Of a stretch of 64,000 nucleotides of DNA, positions 1 through 9,767 are shown piece by piece. The stretch lies in contig CAWEYR010000014.1 in the NCBI GenBank assembly GCA_963813345.1, forward strand, positions 113,561 to 177,560. The letters are read 5' to 3'. Below the pieces are notes generated by a model. It did no database searches. It saw only the letters and a program-made list of their open reading frames with translations, and was not told where the DNA came from. Each line of letters begins with the position of its first letter. The stretch's first letter is position 1. Position numbers and translations under genes: made by a program. The DNA comes from CAWDDA01 sp963813345. GTDB lineage: Bacteria > Acidobacteriota > Blastocatellia > RBC074.

Positions 1-477
1 GCCGACCAGCATGAACTTTGCTTCCTTGTCGCTGAAGCTGCCGTGCCCGATGAGAAAGATGAAGACTGTCGAATCTGGTTTGGCTGTGGTCTTAAGGCTC
101 GTGAAGACTCGCCTCAGCTCTTCGGTCGTCGCCGGGCGTTCGAACTCGGTCGAAGGCTTTTCAACGAGCAATGCCGTCTGGTTCTGTGGAAATGAAAGCT
201 TGTCGACCAGTTCGGAGCGGAGCGCGTTTGCCCACGTCGAGAACTGTGTGCTGTAGGCGGGTTCGCCACCGATTCCGCAAACAATGATCGCGAACTTACC
301 CGGGTCCGCTTCGGGTCTCGTGGTCGTAGACGGGGCAGGGGTTTGCGCCTGTTGAGCTTCCTGTACGCTCTTCGCTCCCGGCCGTCTGACAGGATCAACA
401 TCCTGAGCGCACGCCGAGACGCTGCACACACAAGCGAGAACCATAACCATCAAAAAGTGTCGTTTTGCAAAGATCAT
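1..477 (-). CDS. Caspase-like secreted/lipoprotein-type protein, 3' end cut by window
   Basis: The reading frame starts with ATG at 477, directly abutting the stop of the upstream gene (stop codon at 478-480), and stays open to base 1, giving 159 codons. Residues 1-24 form a hydrophobic signal sequence with Cys near its end (VCSVSACAQ), then a Pro/Thr-rich linker to about residue 60. From residue 62 the chain reads AIIVCGIGGEPAY and later VFIFLIGHGSF, a beta-strand followed by GHG, as around the catalytic His of caspase/C13-like folds. The catalytic Cys would lie beyond the window. The abutting start suggests co-transcription and translational coupling with the VWA gene. Family assignment is tentative; presence of a gene is well supported. 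Confidence 0.7.
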   Translation of the reverse strand, partial: MIFAKRHFLMVMVLACVCSVSACAQDVDPVRRPGAKSVQEAQQAQTPAPSTTTRPEADPGKFAIIVCGIGGEPAYSTQFSTWANALRSELVDKLSFPQNQTALLVEKPSTEFERPATTEELRRVFTSLKTTAKPDSTVFIFLIGHGSFSDKEAKFMLVG

Positions 478-2766
478 TTAGGCGAGTCCACTCCGCTTTC
501 TCAGGAACCACTCGCCGCCAGCGAGTCCCACAAGCAACAAAAGGTTGAAAGGCATGTCCCAAAGGTCCTTGCTGACCTTCTGGGAGTTTTTGCCCTCGAG
601 ATAAGAGACTTCTTCAGGGAGCTCACCTGACTTCGAGCTTTCGAAGTACTTGCCGCCGGTCTCCGCTGCGATCCGTTTGAGCAACTCCACGTTCTGCCGC
701 GCGTCATTGTATTCGCGCGACTTCTCGCTCCGGAAAAAGCTCGTCGCCGCCCGCCCAATTTCAGCACCCTTCTGCTTTGCGATGATTTCAACCCGGTGAA
801 GCCCGTTCTTCGTTGGCTTGTATTGGGAACGGAAATCAGGAGAGTTCTCTCCAAGACCAAAAACCAGCACCAGTTCCTCGGTCGATCCTTCGGGGTCGGT
901 CACTCGAGCAAGAACCTGGGCGTCTTTGATAATCTCGAACTTCTTGTCATTTACCTCGGCACGAATGGTGACTGTGTCGCCCGCATAGTAGACTTCGCGC
1001 TCTGTAGCCACCTCGATCGGCCCCGGCGTAGAACTTACCAGGTAGCGCAGCAACTGCCGCCAGAATGTTTCGTGCGATGTATTCTTCGAGTCGAGCATCA
1101 TGCGCCAGCGCCACGTATCACTGGCTGTCAGGACCAGTGTCCGGCCACGACCGTATCGCTCTTCCGCAAGAAGGGGAACTGTTCGAGCACGATCGGCGAG
1201 ACTCCGCGCTTCGAGAATGATTGTCGCCCCGGGTTTGATCTGAGGCAGCACCTCAGGGACGGTGATCGGAGGAAGCTCTTCCCACGCCTTGGCGCTCAGA
1301 TTGCGATCTTCGTTGAGTCTCGTGACGGCGTGGGTTCGCCCTCGAGCTGTCAGTTCCGCCTTGAAGTTTGAAACGGCGGGCATCTCGGATTCTTCGATCC
1401 GATCGTCCAAATCCAGAGGAAGCATCCCTGCCACCGGCGTATTCCCGTATCTTCCGGCGTCGAATGAGCGCGTGCCACCGAGCGCGAGGAAGCCGCCACC
1501 GCGGCGCGCCACAAACTGTTCAATCATCTTGAGCTGCTCGTAAGTAAAGAAGTTCGCTTCCATGCTTCCAAGCATCAATCCCTGGTAAGCGAACAGGTCT
1601 TCTTCGGTCTTCGGGAATCCGGATTCGAGCTCAAGACCGCTTTCCACCCCCTGCCGGTAGAACTTTCCATCCGCAGAGCGCAGCACTGACACGAGAATCA
1701 GGTTCTTCTCGTTCTTTGCGAGCGACGAACGCATCTTTCCGTACTCCCAGCGCGGCTCGCCTTCGATGTAGAGAACTTTGGGCCGGGTGTCAGTGACTTC
1801 TATGAGCGCTTCCTGGAGATTGTTCTCGTAGGTCATCTCACCGTCGAGATTCTTGATCTCGAATGTATAACGATGAACGCCGGCAGTGGCAGGAGTGAAC
1901 TCAACGTTCGCTGATTGAGCCTCAGCTCCGCGAACGTCGACGGTTTCCGTCTTGATCGCGCGGCCGTCTTCGCTCACCGCCACCATCACTTTTGCCGGGG
2001 CCCCATCTCCAAATCCGGTGACGCGAAGAAGGACCTCTGCATTCACGGCAGAACCGACAAGCACCCGTCGCGGCGTATTAACGCGGACCATTTCGGCGTC
2101 TTTGAAGCTCTTCGTGCTCCCGTAGCCAATTGTATAGACGGGAATGCTCCGCGCTCTCAGCTCTCTCAGTTCGGCACTCAAATCGGCCGTTGTGTTGGCG
2201 CCTCCGTCACTCATAAGGATTACCGCCGACAAAGGCACTCCGCCGGTATCTTTCGATGCCTCCCTCAAAGCTCCGGTGATGTCAGTTGCGGCACCCGTTG
2301 CAGCAAGCTCGCCCGGCCCATTGACGCGATCAATCGTGTCGGCAAAGCGATGAAGCCGAACTTTGAACTTTGCGTCGAGATCGGTGGAGAAACGGCCACT
2401 GAGCGTGTTCTTAAGCGCGTCCATGCGGCTTTGCCCGTTCTCGTCCTTGAGCTCCATGCTCCTGGACGCGTCAGCGACGATGGCCACAGACGTGCTTTGA
2501 GGGATGACCGACGAAACGACCAGAACGGGGCGCATCAGGAGGAAGGCGATCAAGCCGAGCAGCACGACTCGGAGCGAAATCAGCGCAGCCTGGCGTCCCT
2601 GCGTGATCCGGTAATGGGGACGCACATAAACGAAATAAACGAGGGCTCCAAGAGCCAGGGCGACAAGCAGGACTATGATCCAGGCGGGGCGTCCGGCAAG
2701 TTGCAGGTCCCCCTTCGAAAAGAGTGACCACTTGTACTTGAAGAAAAACTGCAGCAATTGATCCAT
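478..2766 (-). CDS. Membrane-anchored VWA domain protein with glutamine-amidotransferase-like domain
   Basis: 762 residues. Two membrane helices lie near residues 27-50 and 60-83, followed by a von Willebrand A domain whose MIDAS motif DASRSM starts near residue 100, with a second conserved piece ILMSDGGANTT. A class I amidotransferase/ThuA-like region follows (about 335-500: VLYIEGEPRWEYG, then GGGFLALGGTRSF), then a beta-rich region and a last helix before the C-terminal RKRSGLA. The layout matches the large BatA/VWA-GAT membrane proteins found in many Bacteroidetes, Planctomycetes and Acidobacteria next to MoxR/DUF58 genes. It probably acts as a cell-envelope metal-dependent scaffold; the amidotransferase-like part is not expected to be catalytic. 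The gene runs into the caspase-like gene with no spacer. Confidence 0.85.
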   Translation of the reverse strand: MDQLLQFFFKYKWSLFSKGDLQLAGRPAWIIVLLVALALGALVYFVYVRPHYRITQGRQAALISLRVVLLGLIAFLLMRPVLVVSSVIPQSTSVAIVADASRSMELKDENGQSRMDALKNTLSGRFSTDLDAKFKVRLHRFADTIDRVNGPGELAATGAATDITGALREASKDTGGVPLSAVILMSDGGANTTADLSAELRELRARSIPVYTIGYGSTKSFKDAEMVRVNTPRRVLVGSAVNAEVLLRVTGFGDGAPAKVMVAVSEDGRAIKTETVDVRGAEAQSANVEFTPATAGVHRYTFEIKNLDGEMTYENNLQEALIEVTDTRPKVLYIEGEPRWEYGKMRSSLAKNEKNLILVSVLRSADGKFYRQGVESGLELESGFPKTEEDLFAYQGLMLGSMEANFFTYEQLKMIEQFVARRGGGFLALGGTRSFDAGRYGNTPVAGMLPLDLDDRIEESEMPAVSNFKAELTARGRTHAVTRLNEDRNLSAKAWEELPPITVPEVLPQIKPGATIILEARSLADRARTVPLLAEERYGRGRTLVLTASDTWRWRMMLDSKNTSHETFWRQLLRYLVSSTPGPIEVATEREVYYAGDTVTIRAEVNDKKFEIIKDAQVLARVTDPEGSTEELVLVFGLGENSPDFRSQYKPTKNGLHRVEIIAKQKGAEIGRAATSFFRSEKSREYNDARQNVELLKRIAAETGGKYFESSKSGELPEEVSYLEGKNSQKVSKDLWDMPFNLLLLVGLAGGEWFLRKRSGLA

Positions 2767-2957
2767 GAAACCTTACTCCGCCTCATAAGCAGCTCGGTGG
2801 ATAAGACTGCAACCGGTCGACCCCTTCATTATAACCAACGCAAGACTTTAGGGTAAAACTAATCGCCCTTAAGATGCCCGTTTTCGGGCGGGCGTGCATT
2901 GATTGTCGATTATTTGGACTTTTTGACAAATAGTTTGGAACGCGAGGCGGAATGTCA

Positions 2958-3109
2958 AGGGGTTCGAATTCGTGCAAAAGCCATCACGCGAAGCCGCGAA
3001 GACGCGAAAAGAACCACAGAAATGCCGTCGTGGAATCACTGTTATTCTGTTTCGCGTCTTCGCGCTTCAGCGTTAGCTTCTGCACGAATTCGAACACCCT
3101 GGCTAACTC
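2958..3109. repeat. Palindromic repeat, family C copy 1
   Basis: A long imperfect inverted repeat. The outer arms read GGTTCGAATTCGTGC and GCACGAATTCGAAC; the inner arms read CGCGAAGCCGCGAAGACGCG and CGCGTCTTCGCGC. The inner part recurs at 16951-17037. The element fills most of the gap between the VWA gene and the MFS gene and reaches the last codons of the MFS gene. Bases 2767-2957, between the VWA start and the repeat, hold no convincing gene. Confidence 0.75.
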
Positions 3110-4616
3110 GCTTCTCTCGAACCATCATCCACCTGATGATCCGAATGTGCCAGCTCATGCGCGCTGCCGGCCGGGATCAGCAGCGAAACTACCAGGGCGC
3201 AGATTGCCGCTACGAGCACGGCTGCGAACGCAAGTCGCAATGAGCTCGCGAACGCTCGCTGGAGAATCTCGATCGACTCTCGGCTCATCGCCTGTCTCGG
3301 TCTGAGGGAGCACGCTCGCAGCCAGGTCGTGACCGCGAGCTTCCAGGAATCCCTTTCCGCCCTGGCTCAGCTCTCTTTCAAGGCGCCAATTCATCAGCGC
3401 TCCCATTATCGCCGTACCGGTCGCTGCTCCGATGCTCCGCGCGAAGAGAACAATCGACGTCGTCGTTCCAAGCTGCGTTCCTTTGACCGCGTGTTGAGCC
3501 GCAATCATGAGACTCGCCATTGTGAATCCGCCACCGACACCGAGCAGCGCAACATAGACTGAGAGCCAGAGAGTCGAAGTCTCCGTGTTCATCCTCGCAA
3601 GAAAAACTGCGCCGACGATGATGAAAGCCATCCCGCAGAGTACAACACGGCGGTAGCCGAGCTTCAGCACGAGACGGCCACCCGTAGTCGCGGCAACGAC
3701 CCAGGGAAGGATGTAGGGCATCAGAATTCTGCCCGCCGCGATTGCGTCAGTTCCGTGAACTGATTGCACAAACAACGGTAGGAAGTTGAGAGTGCCCACG
3801 AGTGTCATCGCTGCGAACACTCCGTGCAGGCTCGCCAGACTCACGATCCGGTTGCGAAAAATGTCGAGAGGAATCAGCGGCTCAGGGCTTCGAAGCTCAA
3901 CAAAAATGAAGAGCCCGGCGAGCACGAGTCGCGCCGCCCAAAGACGCTGCAAAAGCGATGGGCGAGATGGCGGTCCCCTGGAAGCACAGAAGCAGAAGCG
4001 TCAGTGTGGCGGCCAGGACGATCGCGCCGGCATAGTCGACCTTGATGTCCTTTCGACGCTCGTATCGCTCGCGGTACGTCATAAAGACGATGATTCCAGC
4101 AAGAATCCCGAAAGGAAGCGAGAGGTAGAATATCCAGCGCCACGAGAGGTAGGTCGCAAGATAACCTCCGACGAGAGGCCCGGCGAGGCTGGCAACGCCC
4201 CACATTGCACTGAAGAGTCCGATAACTTTTGCCCGCTGCTCGAGTGTTAAAAGATCGGAAGCGATCGTCATGCCAATGGGAAATAGTGCTGCTGCTCCGA
4301 GACCCTGGAGTGTCCGGAAGGTGATCAGCTGTGACATCGATGTCGACGCTCCGGAAAGCGCAGAACCGATGATGAAACACGCAAGACCTCCGAAAAATGC
4401 CGGGCGGCGGCCTGCGAGGTCGGCCATCTTTCCCCAGATCGGGGTCATAACGGTTGCGGCAAGGATGTATGCCGAAAAGACCCAGCTGTAGTACTCGATA
4501 CCACCAAGCGACCCGATCACGGTCGGCATTGCCGTGCCGGCGACGGTGTTTTCGATTGCTCCCATGAAGATCGCGAGCGCGACTCCGGCGAGTGTGAGGC
4601 GGGTGTTTCTATTCAT
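3103..4616 (-). CDS. DHA2-type MFS multidrug exporter (frameshifted in this sequence)
   Basis: Three overlapping frames together make one MFS transporter of about 500 residues. The N-terminal part (3897-4616) carries the DHA2 signature in helix 1 (AIENTVAGTAMPTVIGSL) and the loop GKMADLAGRRPAF. The middle part (3155-3952) begins with FIFVELRSPEPLIPLDIF, typical of the DHA2 centre, and the last helix lies in a third frame ending at 3103. The breaks fall near 3930-3970 and near 3288. Predicted role: proton-driven efflux across the inner membrane. The start MNRNTRLTLAG lies 28 bases after the enoyl-CoA hydratase stop, so the two may be co-transcribed. The frameshifts could be real decay, but the same kind of break is seen in many genes of the window. 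Confidence 0.8.
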
Positions 4617-4644
4617 TGCAAACGTTATCGGAGCGAGGACTGAG

Positions 4645-5414
4645 CTACGTTTTCTTCAAGAACTTGCGAATCCCTTCCTGACAGTCGGGAGTTGCGCGAG
4701 CAATGGCATTCATCGCGACGCCCGCATCGACGGCCTGTTCGAAGGTCATTCCATCGATATGATATAGAAGAGATTTGGTAAGCATTACCGCCGACCCGCT
4801 GACGTTCGTGATCTCATTCACGATGCGTTCAACCTCGGCCTCGATCTGGGAGTCTTCAACAACGCGATTGATGAGACCGATTCTTTCGGCCTCGTCGGCA
4901 CTCAGCACTTTTGCCGTAGTCAGCAGCTCAAAGGCTCGCTTCTCTCCGAGATTGCGCCTGACCACCGCGAGCACCATTGCCGGTACGAATCCGATTCGCA
5001 CCTCGGGATAAGAGAACTGTGCCGAGCGCGCCGCAATCACAAGGTCGCACGCCGAAGCAAGACCGGCGCCTCCAGCAAAAGCTCTCCCCTGGACAACGGC
5101 AATCACACACTTGCGAACAGTCCGAATTTGATTGAGTAGCGATCGCAAACTCGCGGGCGTCGTCGAGATTGTCGAGCACATGAGCGGTTTGAGACTTCTT
5201 CGAGTTGGGCAAGATCTGCCCCCGCACAGAAGTCTTTTCCCGCTCCACGAATGAGAATCACTCTCGCTTCTTTATCCGTGGCCGCGATCTCAATTGCACC
5301 GCTGATCTCGCCAATCATCGTGGAGCTGAGCGCATTCCTCTTTTCCGGGCGATTGAGCACGATCCGCGCCACGCTACCGCTGGTTTCAAACTGGATATGA
5401 CTAAAGGTTGGCAT
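4645..5414 (-). CDS. Enoyl-CoA hydratase/isomerase, methylglutaconyl-CoA hydratase-like (frameshifted)
   Basis: Crotonase-fold enzyme of about 255 residues split over three frames. The N-terminal piece (5103-5414) contains LNRPEKRNALSS and FCAGADLAQLEEVS; a short middle piece reads AHVLDNLDDAREFA; the C-terminal piece (from about 5145 down to 4645) contains GRAFAGGAGLASACDL and PEVRIGFVPAMV. The PEVRxGxxPA pattern with GGxGL resembles LiuC-type methylglutaconyl-CoA hydratases of leucine degradation more than classic crotonase, since the first catalytic Glu position (in GGGCE) reads Leu here. Breaks lie near 5190 and 5145. No other leucine-degradation gene is adjacent, so substrate is uncertain. 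Confidence 0.8.
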
Positions 5415-5432
5415 TGAATTTGGATCGACTCC

Positions 5433-6857
5433 TTAGCGGTTTGCTTCCGTTCCTGACATCTGTCGGAGTGGTGGCTGTTGAGTATAGTTTGTCAGATTCC
5501 CGGTTATAGTTCCCTGCGTCGTTTTGGCGACCAGCCGCACTGGGATGCGGCGCGCGTCGTCCGTTATCCAGACATGCAGCGTGCCCTGCCGGGTTGGATA
5601 GTAGCGGCCCGGACCGAAGACCTTGGCCTCGACCTTTACCGTCTTGACATGCTCGCGCCCAATTTCGATGACTTCACGATTGCGAACAATGATCTCGAAC
5701 TCATGGTTCCGCTCGTCCTCGCTTAAGGGCATGCAAAGCACTTCGCCATCGCGCAGCGATTGCAGTCGCAAATAGTAAAGGCATGACACAAGGGTCTGAG
5801 TGCCATCCCGAAGTGGAAGGTCAATGGTCTTTGGAGGAGCCTGGGGTTTGGTCAGATCGCGGGTTTCGTAATGAATCTTCTTGAGAATCGGATCGAATTC
5901 GGCTGTCTGAGCAATTTTCTTTTTGCTGTACTTCTCCTCCTTGAAGTGCAGACGAGCAGCAAAATTGTGCTTTGCAAGTATCGTTTCAAATCGACCTTGA
6001 AGATCAATCCCGAGCAGACCGATAAGAAATCCCTGTGATACGGCCGTTGCCCGGATCCCAACGTAGGTCTCGCCCTTAAGTTGATTCAGCTCGATTGAGC
6101 CACGCCCATATCCATCGGCGCTAGTGATCGAAATCTTTGAAGAGTTGGGGTTCGGTTCGAGAGGTCCCAGATAATCGAAAGTGATTGCTCCAACTGTAGC
6201 GTTGATTGGAAAGCGCGAGAACCGGAGTTCAAAGATCAGCTTCTCGTTTACCGGAAACGGTATCGACAGTTGATTCTGATTGGGAGATTGCCACGTCTCC
6301 GCCCGAAGGACGGGTGTGACCACCTTGAACGCAAGAATGACAAAAACTGCAATGACGCCGGCGAAAGCACGATATTCGCGATGTTTGAGGTAGAGAGTCG
6401 TGTCAAATGCCGCTTCGGTGCGCGCACGATATGCGGTCAAGCGCGGCAGGAAGAGCGGCACTTCGCTTGCCCAGTCCCGGTATTCATTCTCGAAGAGATG
6501 GCGCATGTGATCGCTCTCGGACTTCATGACAGGAACGTAGACTATCAGGAAAATCGCAACGATGAAGAGTGCAAGGAACCAGCTTCCTCCACCAAGACAG
6601 CATCCGATGAGCATCACAAAGCTGCCAAAATATAGCGGGTTTCTCGTGTAGGCGTAGGGCCCGCTTGTCGCAAGTGCACTGTTTTTGCGGAGATGACCTG
6701 AAGCCCACGCCCTCAGAGCTACGCCAGCGAGAGCCACGGGAAGCCCCGCTGCAATCGTCCTCCACGTCGGCTCCGAGAACACGACAAAGATGATGGCGAT
6801 GAGAAAACCAAGCGGTACGCGGAGTCTGCTCAACAGATTCCTTCTGTTGCTGCTCAA
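5433..6857 (-). CDS. Isoprenylcysteine methyltransferase-like membrane protein joined to DUF3108 domain
   Basis: The frame is open up to 7058, but codons above about 6880 are translated palindromic repeat, so I place the start at TTG 6857 (purine-rich AGAGGAAGG just upstream; TTG 6833 is an alternative), giving about 474 residues. Residues 1-190 are a multi-pass ICMT/PEMT-like methyltransferase: SGPYAYTRNPLYFGSF is the SAM-site motif and FENEYRDWASEVPLFLP the family's second motif. After a helix (AGVIAVFVILAFKVV) comes a periplasmic-looking DUF3108 domain (FELRFSRFPINATVG through the C-terminus). DUF3108 is usually a separate secreted protein, so this is either a true fusion or two genes merged by a sequence error. 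It lies downstream of the heptose genes. Confidence 0.75.
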   Translation of the reverse strand: MSSNRRNLLSRLRVPLGFLIAIIFVVFSEPTWRTIAAGLPVALAGVALRAWASGHLRKNSALATSGPYAYTRNPLYFGSFVMLIGCCLGGGSWFLALFIVAIFLIVYVPVMKSESDHMRHLFENEYRDWASEVPLFLPRLTAYRARTEAAFDTTLYLKHREYRAFAGVIAVFVILAFKVVTPVLRAETWQSPNQNQLSIPFPVNEKLIFELRFSRFPINATVGAITFDYLGPLEPNPNSSKISITSADGYGRGSIELNQLKGETYVGIRATAVSQGFLIGLLGIDLQGRFETILAKHNFAARLHFKEEKYSKKKIAQTAEFDPILKKIHYETRDLTKPQAPPKTIDLPLRDGTQTLVSCLYYLRLQSLRDGEVLCMPLSEDERNHEFEIIVRNREVIEIGREHVKTVKVEAKVFGPGRYYPTRQGTLHVWITDDARRIPVRLVAKTTQGTITGNLTNYTQQPPLRQMSGTEANR

Positions 6858-6880
6858 TCCTTCCTCTTTCTCCCTGTATT

Positions 6881-6946
6881 GGAGTTCAAGCTTTAGCTTG
6901 CTCCTGGCTGATAGCCTAGCCAACAGCAAGCTAAAGCTTGAACTCC
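6881..6946. repeat. Palindromic repeat, family A copy 1
   Basis: Perfect 22-bp inverted repeat: arms 6881-6902 (GGAGTTCAAGCTTTAGCTTG then CT) and 6925-6946, with a 22-base loop. It is one of six copies in the window of a GTTCAAGCTTTAGCTTG palindrome. It overlaps the 3' end of the upstream GT9 gene, supplying its last codons and stop, and precedes the methyltransferase gene. Confidence 0.9.
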
Positions 6947-7985
6947 ATACTGATCTGCAGTCTCGTGTCGCCGAACGATCGCTTCCCAAACGGCCTCTGT
7001 AGGAATATCCATGCAAGAGATGTGATCGCAACTGCGACGATAACATCCAATCCGGCATTCGAGATCGTTGCGTTCAACAACAATATCCCGATCATCAAAA
7101 GGTCCGTTCCGGCGCGATGATGTCGGCCCGAAGAGCGACACAATCGGAGCTCCGGCGGCGGCAGCAAGAAACATCGGTCCGGTGTCTCCTCCAATGAACA
7201 TCGTGGCACGTCCGGCAAGCGCAAAGAACTGCTTAAGTGTCGAACGGGTGGCAAGCGCCGATCCGGCCGACGATCCTGCAACTACGGATTCCGCGAGCTG
7301 CTCTTCGCCAGGTCCAAACGTGATCAAGCTCTTCATTCCCAGCTCACGCCAGAGCCTATCAGCAATCATCGCGAATCTCTGCGGGTCCCAGAGCTTTGTT
7401 ATCCAGCCGCCGCCCGGGTTTAGTATCGCAAACGCTCCACCAAGACGTTTGGCGATCGTGTCAGCGAACAAGCTGTCATCGTCCGAAATGGCGAGGGGGA
7501 ACCGGTAGCCATTCGTCTGACCGCACCCGATATGGCGAGCGAGCGAAAGATTCTTCTCAATAATATGGCCCGAATCGTTGGCGGGAATTCTCTCTGAAAG
7601 CAGAAGTCCTGATGCCGGTTCTCTCAGTGCCGCGAAGTCAAATCCGATACGACGGGGGACGCGAGCCAGCCACGGAATCAGTGCTGACTTGAGCAAGCCC
7701 TGAAAATCGAGTGAGAGATCGAAGTGAGCATTACGAAGCCTACTCAAAGTTTCACCCGCTTCGGCTCTTGCAGCCGAGTCAAATCTCTCTTTGCGCCAGC
7801 GTCGCCATGTCGACCGGCACCAGATCATCGATCAAAGGATTGCCTTCAAGAAGAGTTTGACTCGGGCCTCGTTCGACTACCCAGGTGATAGTCGCATCTT
7901 CAATCTCAGCCTTTATTGCGGCAAGCGCTGGCAACGTGCAGATCACGTCACCGATAGCGCCAAGTCTGATGATCAGTATACGCAC
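6893..7985 (-). CDS. Glycosyltransferase family 9, heptosyltransferase-like (frameshifted)
   Basis: Starts with MRILIIRLGAIGDVICTLPA at 7985, the hallmark of WaaC/WaaF-type GT9 enzymes, and changes frame near 7800 (after LIDDLVPVD) into the long C-terminal frame 6893-7828. The latter has the donor-site motif FIGGDTGPMFLAAAAGAP and the FGPTSSRRNGP segment of heptosyltransferases. About 360 residues in all. Predicted role: transfer of a heptose to the LPS inner core at the cytoplasmic membrane face. It starts 33 bases after gmhB, in the same direction, consistent with a waaF-gmhB-GT9 operon. The last 20 or so codons lie in palindromic repeat A, so the original C-terminus may have been altered by the repeat. 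Confidence 0.85.
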
Positions 7986-8018
7986 TTCTCAGTCTGATGT
8001 TGGGTAGCACAACGTACC

Positions 8019-8592
8019 TTACTTCGTTTGAACGATGATCCATCGCGCTGCGTCAAGCACGTCCTGCGCGATGAAATCGGGTCGTTCGTTGCCCTCCGCC
8101 GTTGCGGTTTCCACCTCAGATTTTCCGTGACCAGTGAGAACCAGTATGCCCTTCGCCCCAACCGCATGGGCCATCTGGATGTCGTGGTATCGATCGCCGA
8201 CGACAAAGCACTCTCTCAATGTCAGATCGTGCTCGCGGGCCGCTCGTTCTATCAAACCTGTGCCCGGCTTGCGACAGTTGCACGTTATCCTGAAGGGCGG
8301 CGTTCCGACCTCCGGATGGTGTGGACAATAATAAATAGCGTCAATCTTTGCTCCTGATGCCAGAAAGCCGATCCTGCATTGAGGAATGGATCGAATGCAG
8401 GACTCCCTCGGAAATCAACCCGCGCGCGACTCCCGATTGATTCGTAATCACGATGATCTTGAATCCGTGGTCGGCGAAAGTTCTCAGGGCGTCGATGGCA
8501 AAAGGCAGGAGAATCAGAGATTCAGGCCGCGTGACGTGACCGACCTCCTCGTTCAAAGTACCGTCCCGATCAAGGAACACTGCTCGAGCCAT
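8019..8592 (-). CDS. gmhB: D-glycero-beta-D-manno-heptose 1,7-bisphosphate 7-phosphatase, HAD family (frameshifted)
   Basis: Start MARAVFLDRDGTLNEEVGHV at 8592 gives the HAD motif I DRDGT of GmhB; motif II is VITNQSGVARG. The frame breaks near 8360: deleting one G of a GG pair (CC on the plus strand at 8360-8361) restores DRLSASGAKIDAIYYCPHHP, including the zinc-loop region (CPHHP then CNCRKPGTG) that typifies GmhB. The downstream part has FVVGDRYHDIQMA (motif IV). About 190 residues, usual for the family. It removes the C7 phosphate in ADP-heptose synthesis. The gene begins 20 bases after waaF. Family E repeat debris (CACAACGTACC) lies just after the stop. Confidence 0.88.
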
Positions 8593-8612
8593 TTCCTGAA
8601 TTCTAGCGCAAT

Positions 8613-9698
8613 TCAGCTCAGAAAGCGGCGGGCACTGTCGAGAACCGCATCGACAGATATCCTCTCCATGCAGCGATGGTCGATCGGGCACTCGCGAAAC
8701 ATGCATCGCGCACACTCGATGCCGTCAGCGCGAACGATTGCGGTCCTTGGTCCAAGCGGAGCGGTTTCGAATTCGTTAGTCGGCCCAAAGATAGTGACCG
8801 TGGGCCGGCCAAGGGCTGCCGACACGTGTGCAGGACCCGTATCATTGCCGATCAGAAGGTCTGACACGTGGAGAACTCCAATGAGCGTGCTCATATCGGT
8901 GAGCCCTGCAACGTTGGCGACGCGTGCCTTGCTCACCTGAGATTCGATGCGCGAGGCAAGATCACGTTCGGGCGGGCCGCCGATCAACAGTATCTGCGCG
9001 CCAAATCGTTCTGAAAGTGCATCGGCAAGCGCGGCGTAGCGGTCTTCTCCCCAACATTTTGCTTTGGAATTGGTCGCGCCTGTATTTAGGGCAACTATTG
9101 GCCCTGCTGATGGAGATATATTGTGGCGTCCTATAAAAGCTATGGCCTTTTCGCGCGTGTCGGAGGTGACTTTGAGCACTGGCATCGGCGGTGCAAAAGA
9201 CACGTCCGGTGAATGGCTCTGATCACCGAAATGTTTCAGGGCAACGTTAGCAAGGTCAATGTAATCAAATACCTGATGCCTGACATAGTCGCTGGATCGC
9301 AAAGGAACAGAATTGGTCAAGAGCGGTGTCCGGTATTGAGCGGCGAAGCCAACACGGTGCGGTATCGAAGCAAGAAATGACATAAGGGCTGCTTCGAAAG
9401 CATTTTGAAAGAGTATAGCGAGGTCGAATCTCGCCCTTCTTACGCGTGTTTGCATCGCAAGAAACTCAGTCGCTCCACGTTCTTTCCTTTTGTACACAAG
9501 GACTTCGTCAACATAGGGGGTCGACTTTACGAGGTCTGCGTTACCGGGCGGAGTAATGACAGCAATTCGAGCGTCAGGGAAACTTTGTCGAAGCAGATTG
9601 AGCGCCGGCAGCGTCATGACAGTGTCGCCAAGCCAGTTGGCGCCCCTGACGAGTATTTTTTCGATCTTTTTTGAGCGTCGAACGCCGGAGTCGGTCAT
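8613..9698 (-). CDS. waaF: LPS heptosyltransferase II (GT9)
   Basis: 361 residues and intact. The N-terminus ILVRGANWLGDTVMTLPAL is the WaaF signature, and the C-terminal domain has LLIGNDTGPAHVSAALG and TVTIFGPTNEFETAPLG, the ADP-heptose-binding motifs. A Cys cluster near the end (CARCMFRECPIDHRCM) is common in the family. Predicted function: addition of the second heptose to the LPS inner core from ADP-L-glycero-D-manno-heptose, on the cytoplasmic side of the inner membrane. First gene of the run waaF-gmhB-GT9-methyltransferase. An earlier start than MTDSGVRRSK is not evident. Confidence 0.92.
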   Translation of the reverse strand: MTDSGVRRSKKIEKILVRGANWLGDTVMTLPALNLLRQSFPDARIAVITPPGNADLVKSTPYVDEVLVYKRKERGATEFLAMQTRVRRARFDLAILFQNAFEAALMSFLASIPHRVGFAAQYRTPLLTNSVPLRSSDYVRHQVFDYIDLANVALKHFGDQSHSPDVSFAPPMPVLKVTSDTREKAIAFIGRHNISPSAGPIVALNTGATNSKAKCWGEDRYAALADALSERFGAQILLIGGPPERDLASRIESQVSKARVANVAGLTDMSTLIGVLHVSDLLIGNDTGPAHVSAALGRPTVTIFGPTNEFETAPLGPRTAIVRADGIECARCMFRECPIDHRCMERISVDAVLDSARRFLS

Positions 9699-9767
9699 CG
9701 CAATGATTGGATATTAGTCTAACGATATGAGAGTAGCCAGAAAACTACGACTGAAGGGCTTGAGGTT

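Noticed and set aside
2783..2977. 64-codon open frame on the minus strand upstream of the VWA gene
   Set aside because: No ribosome-binding site, no protein-like pattern, and it overlaps the start of palindromic repeat C.
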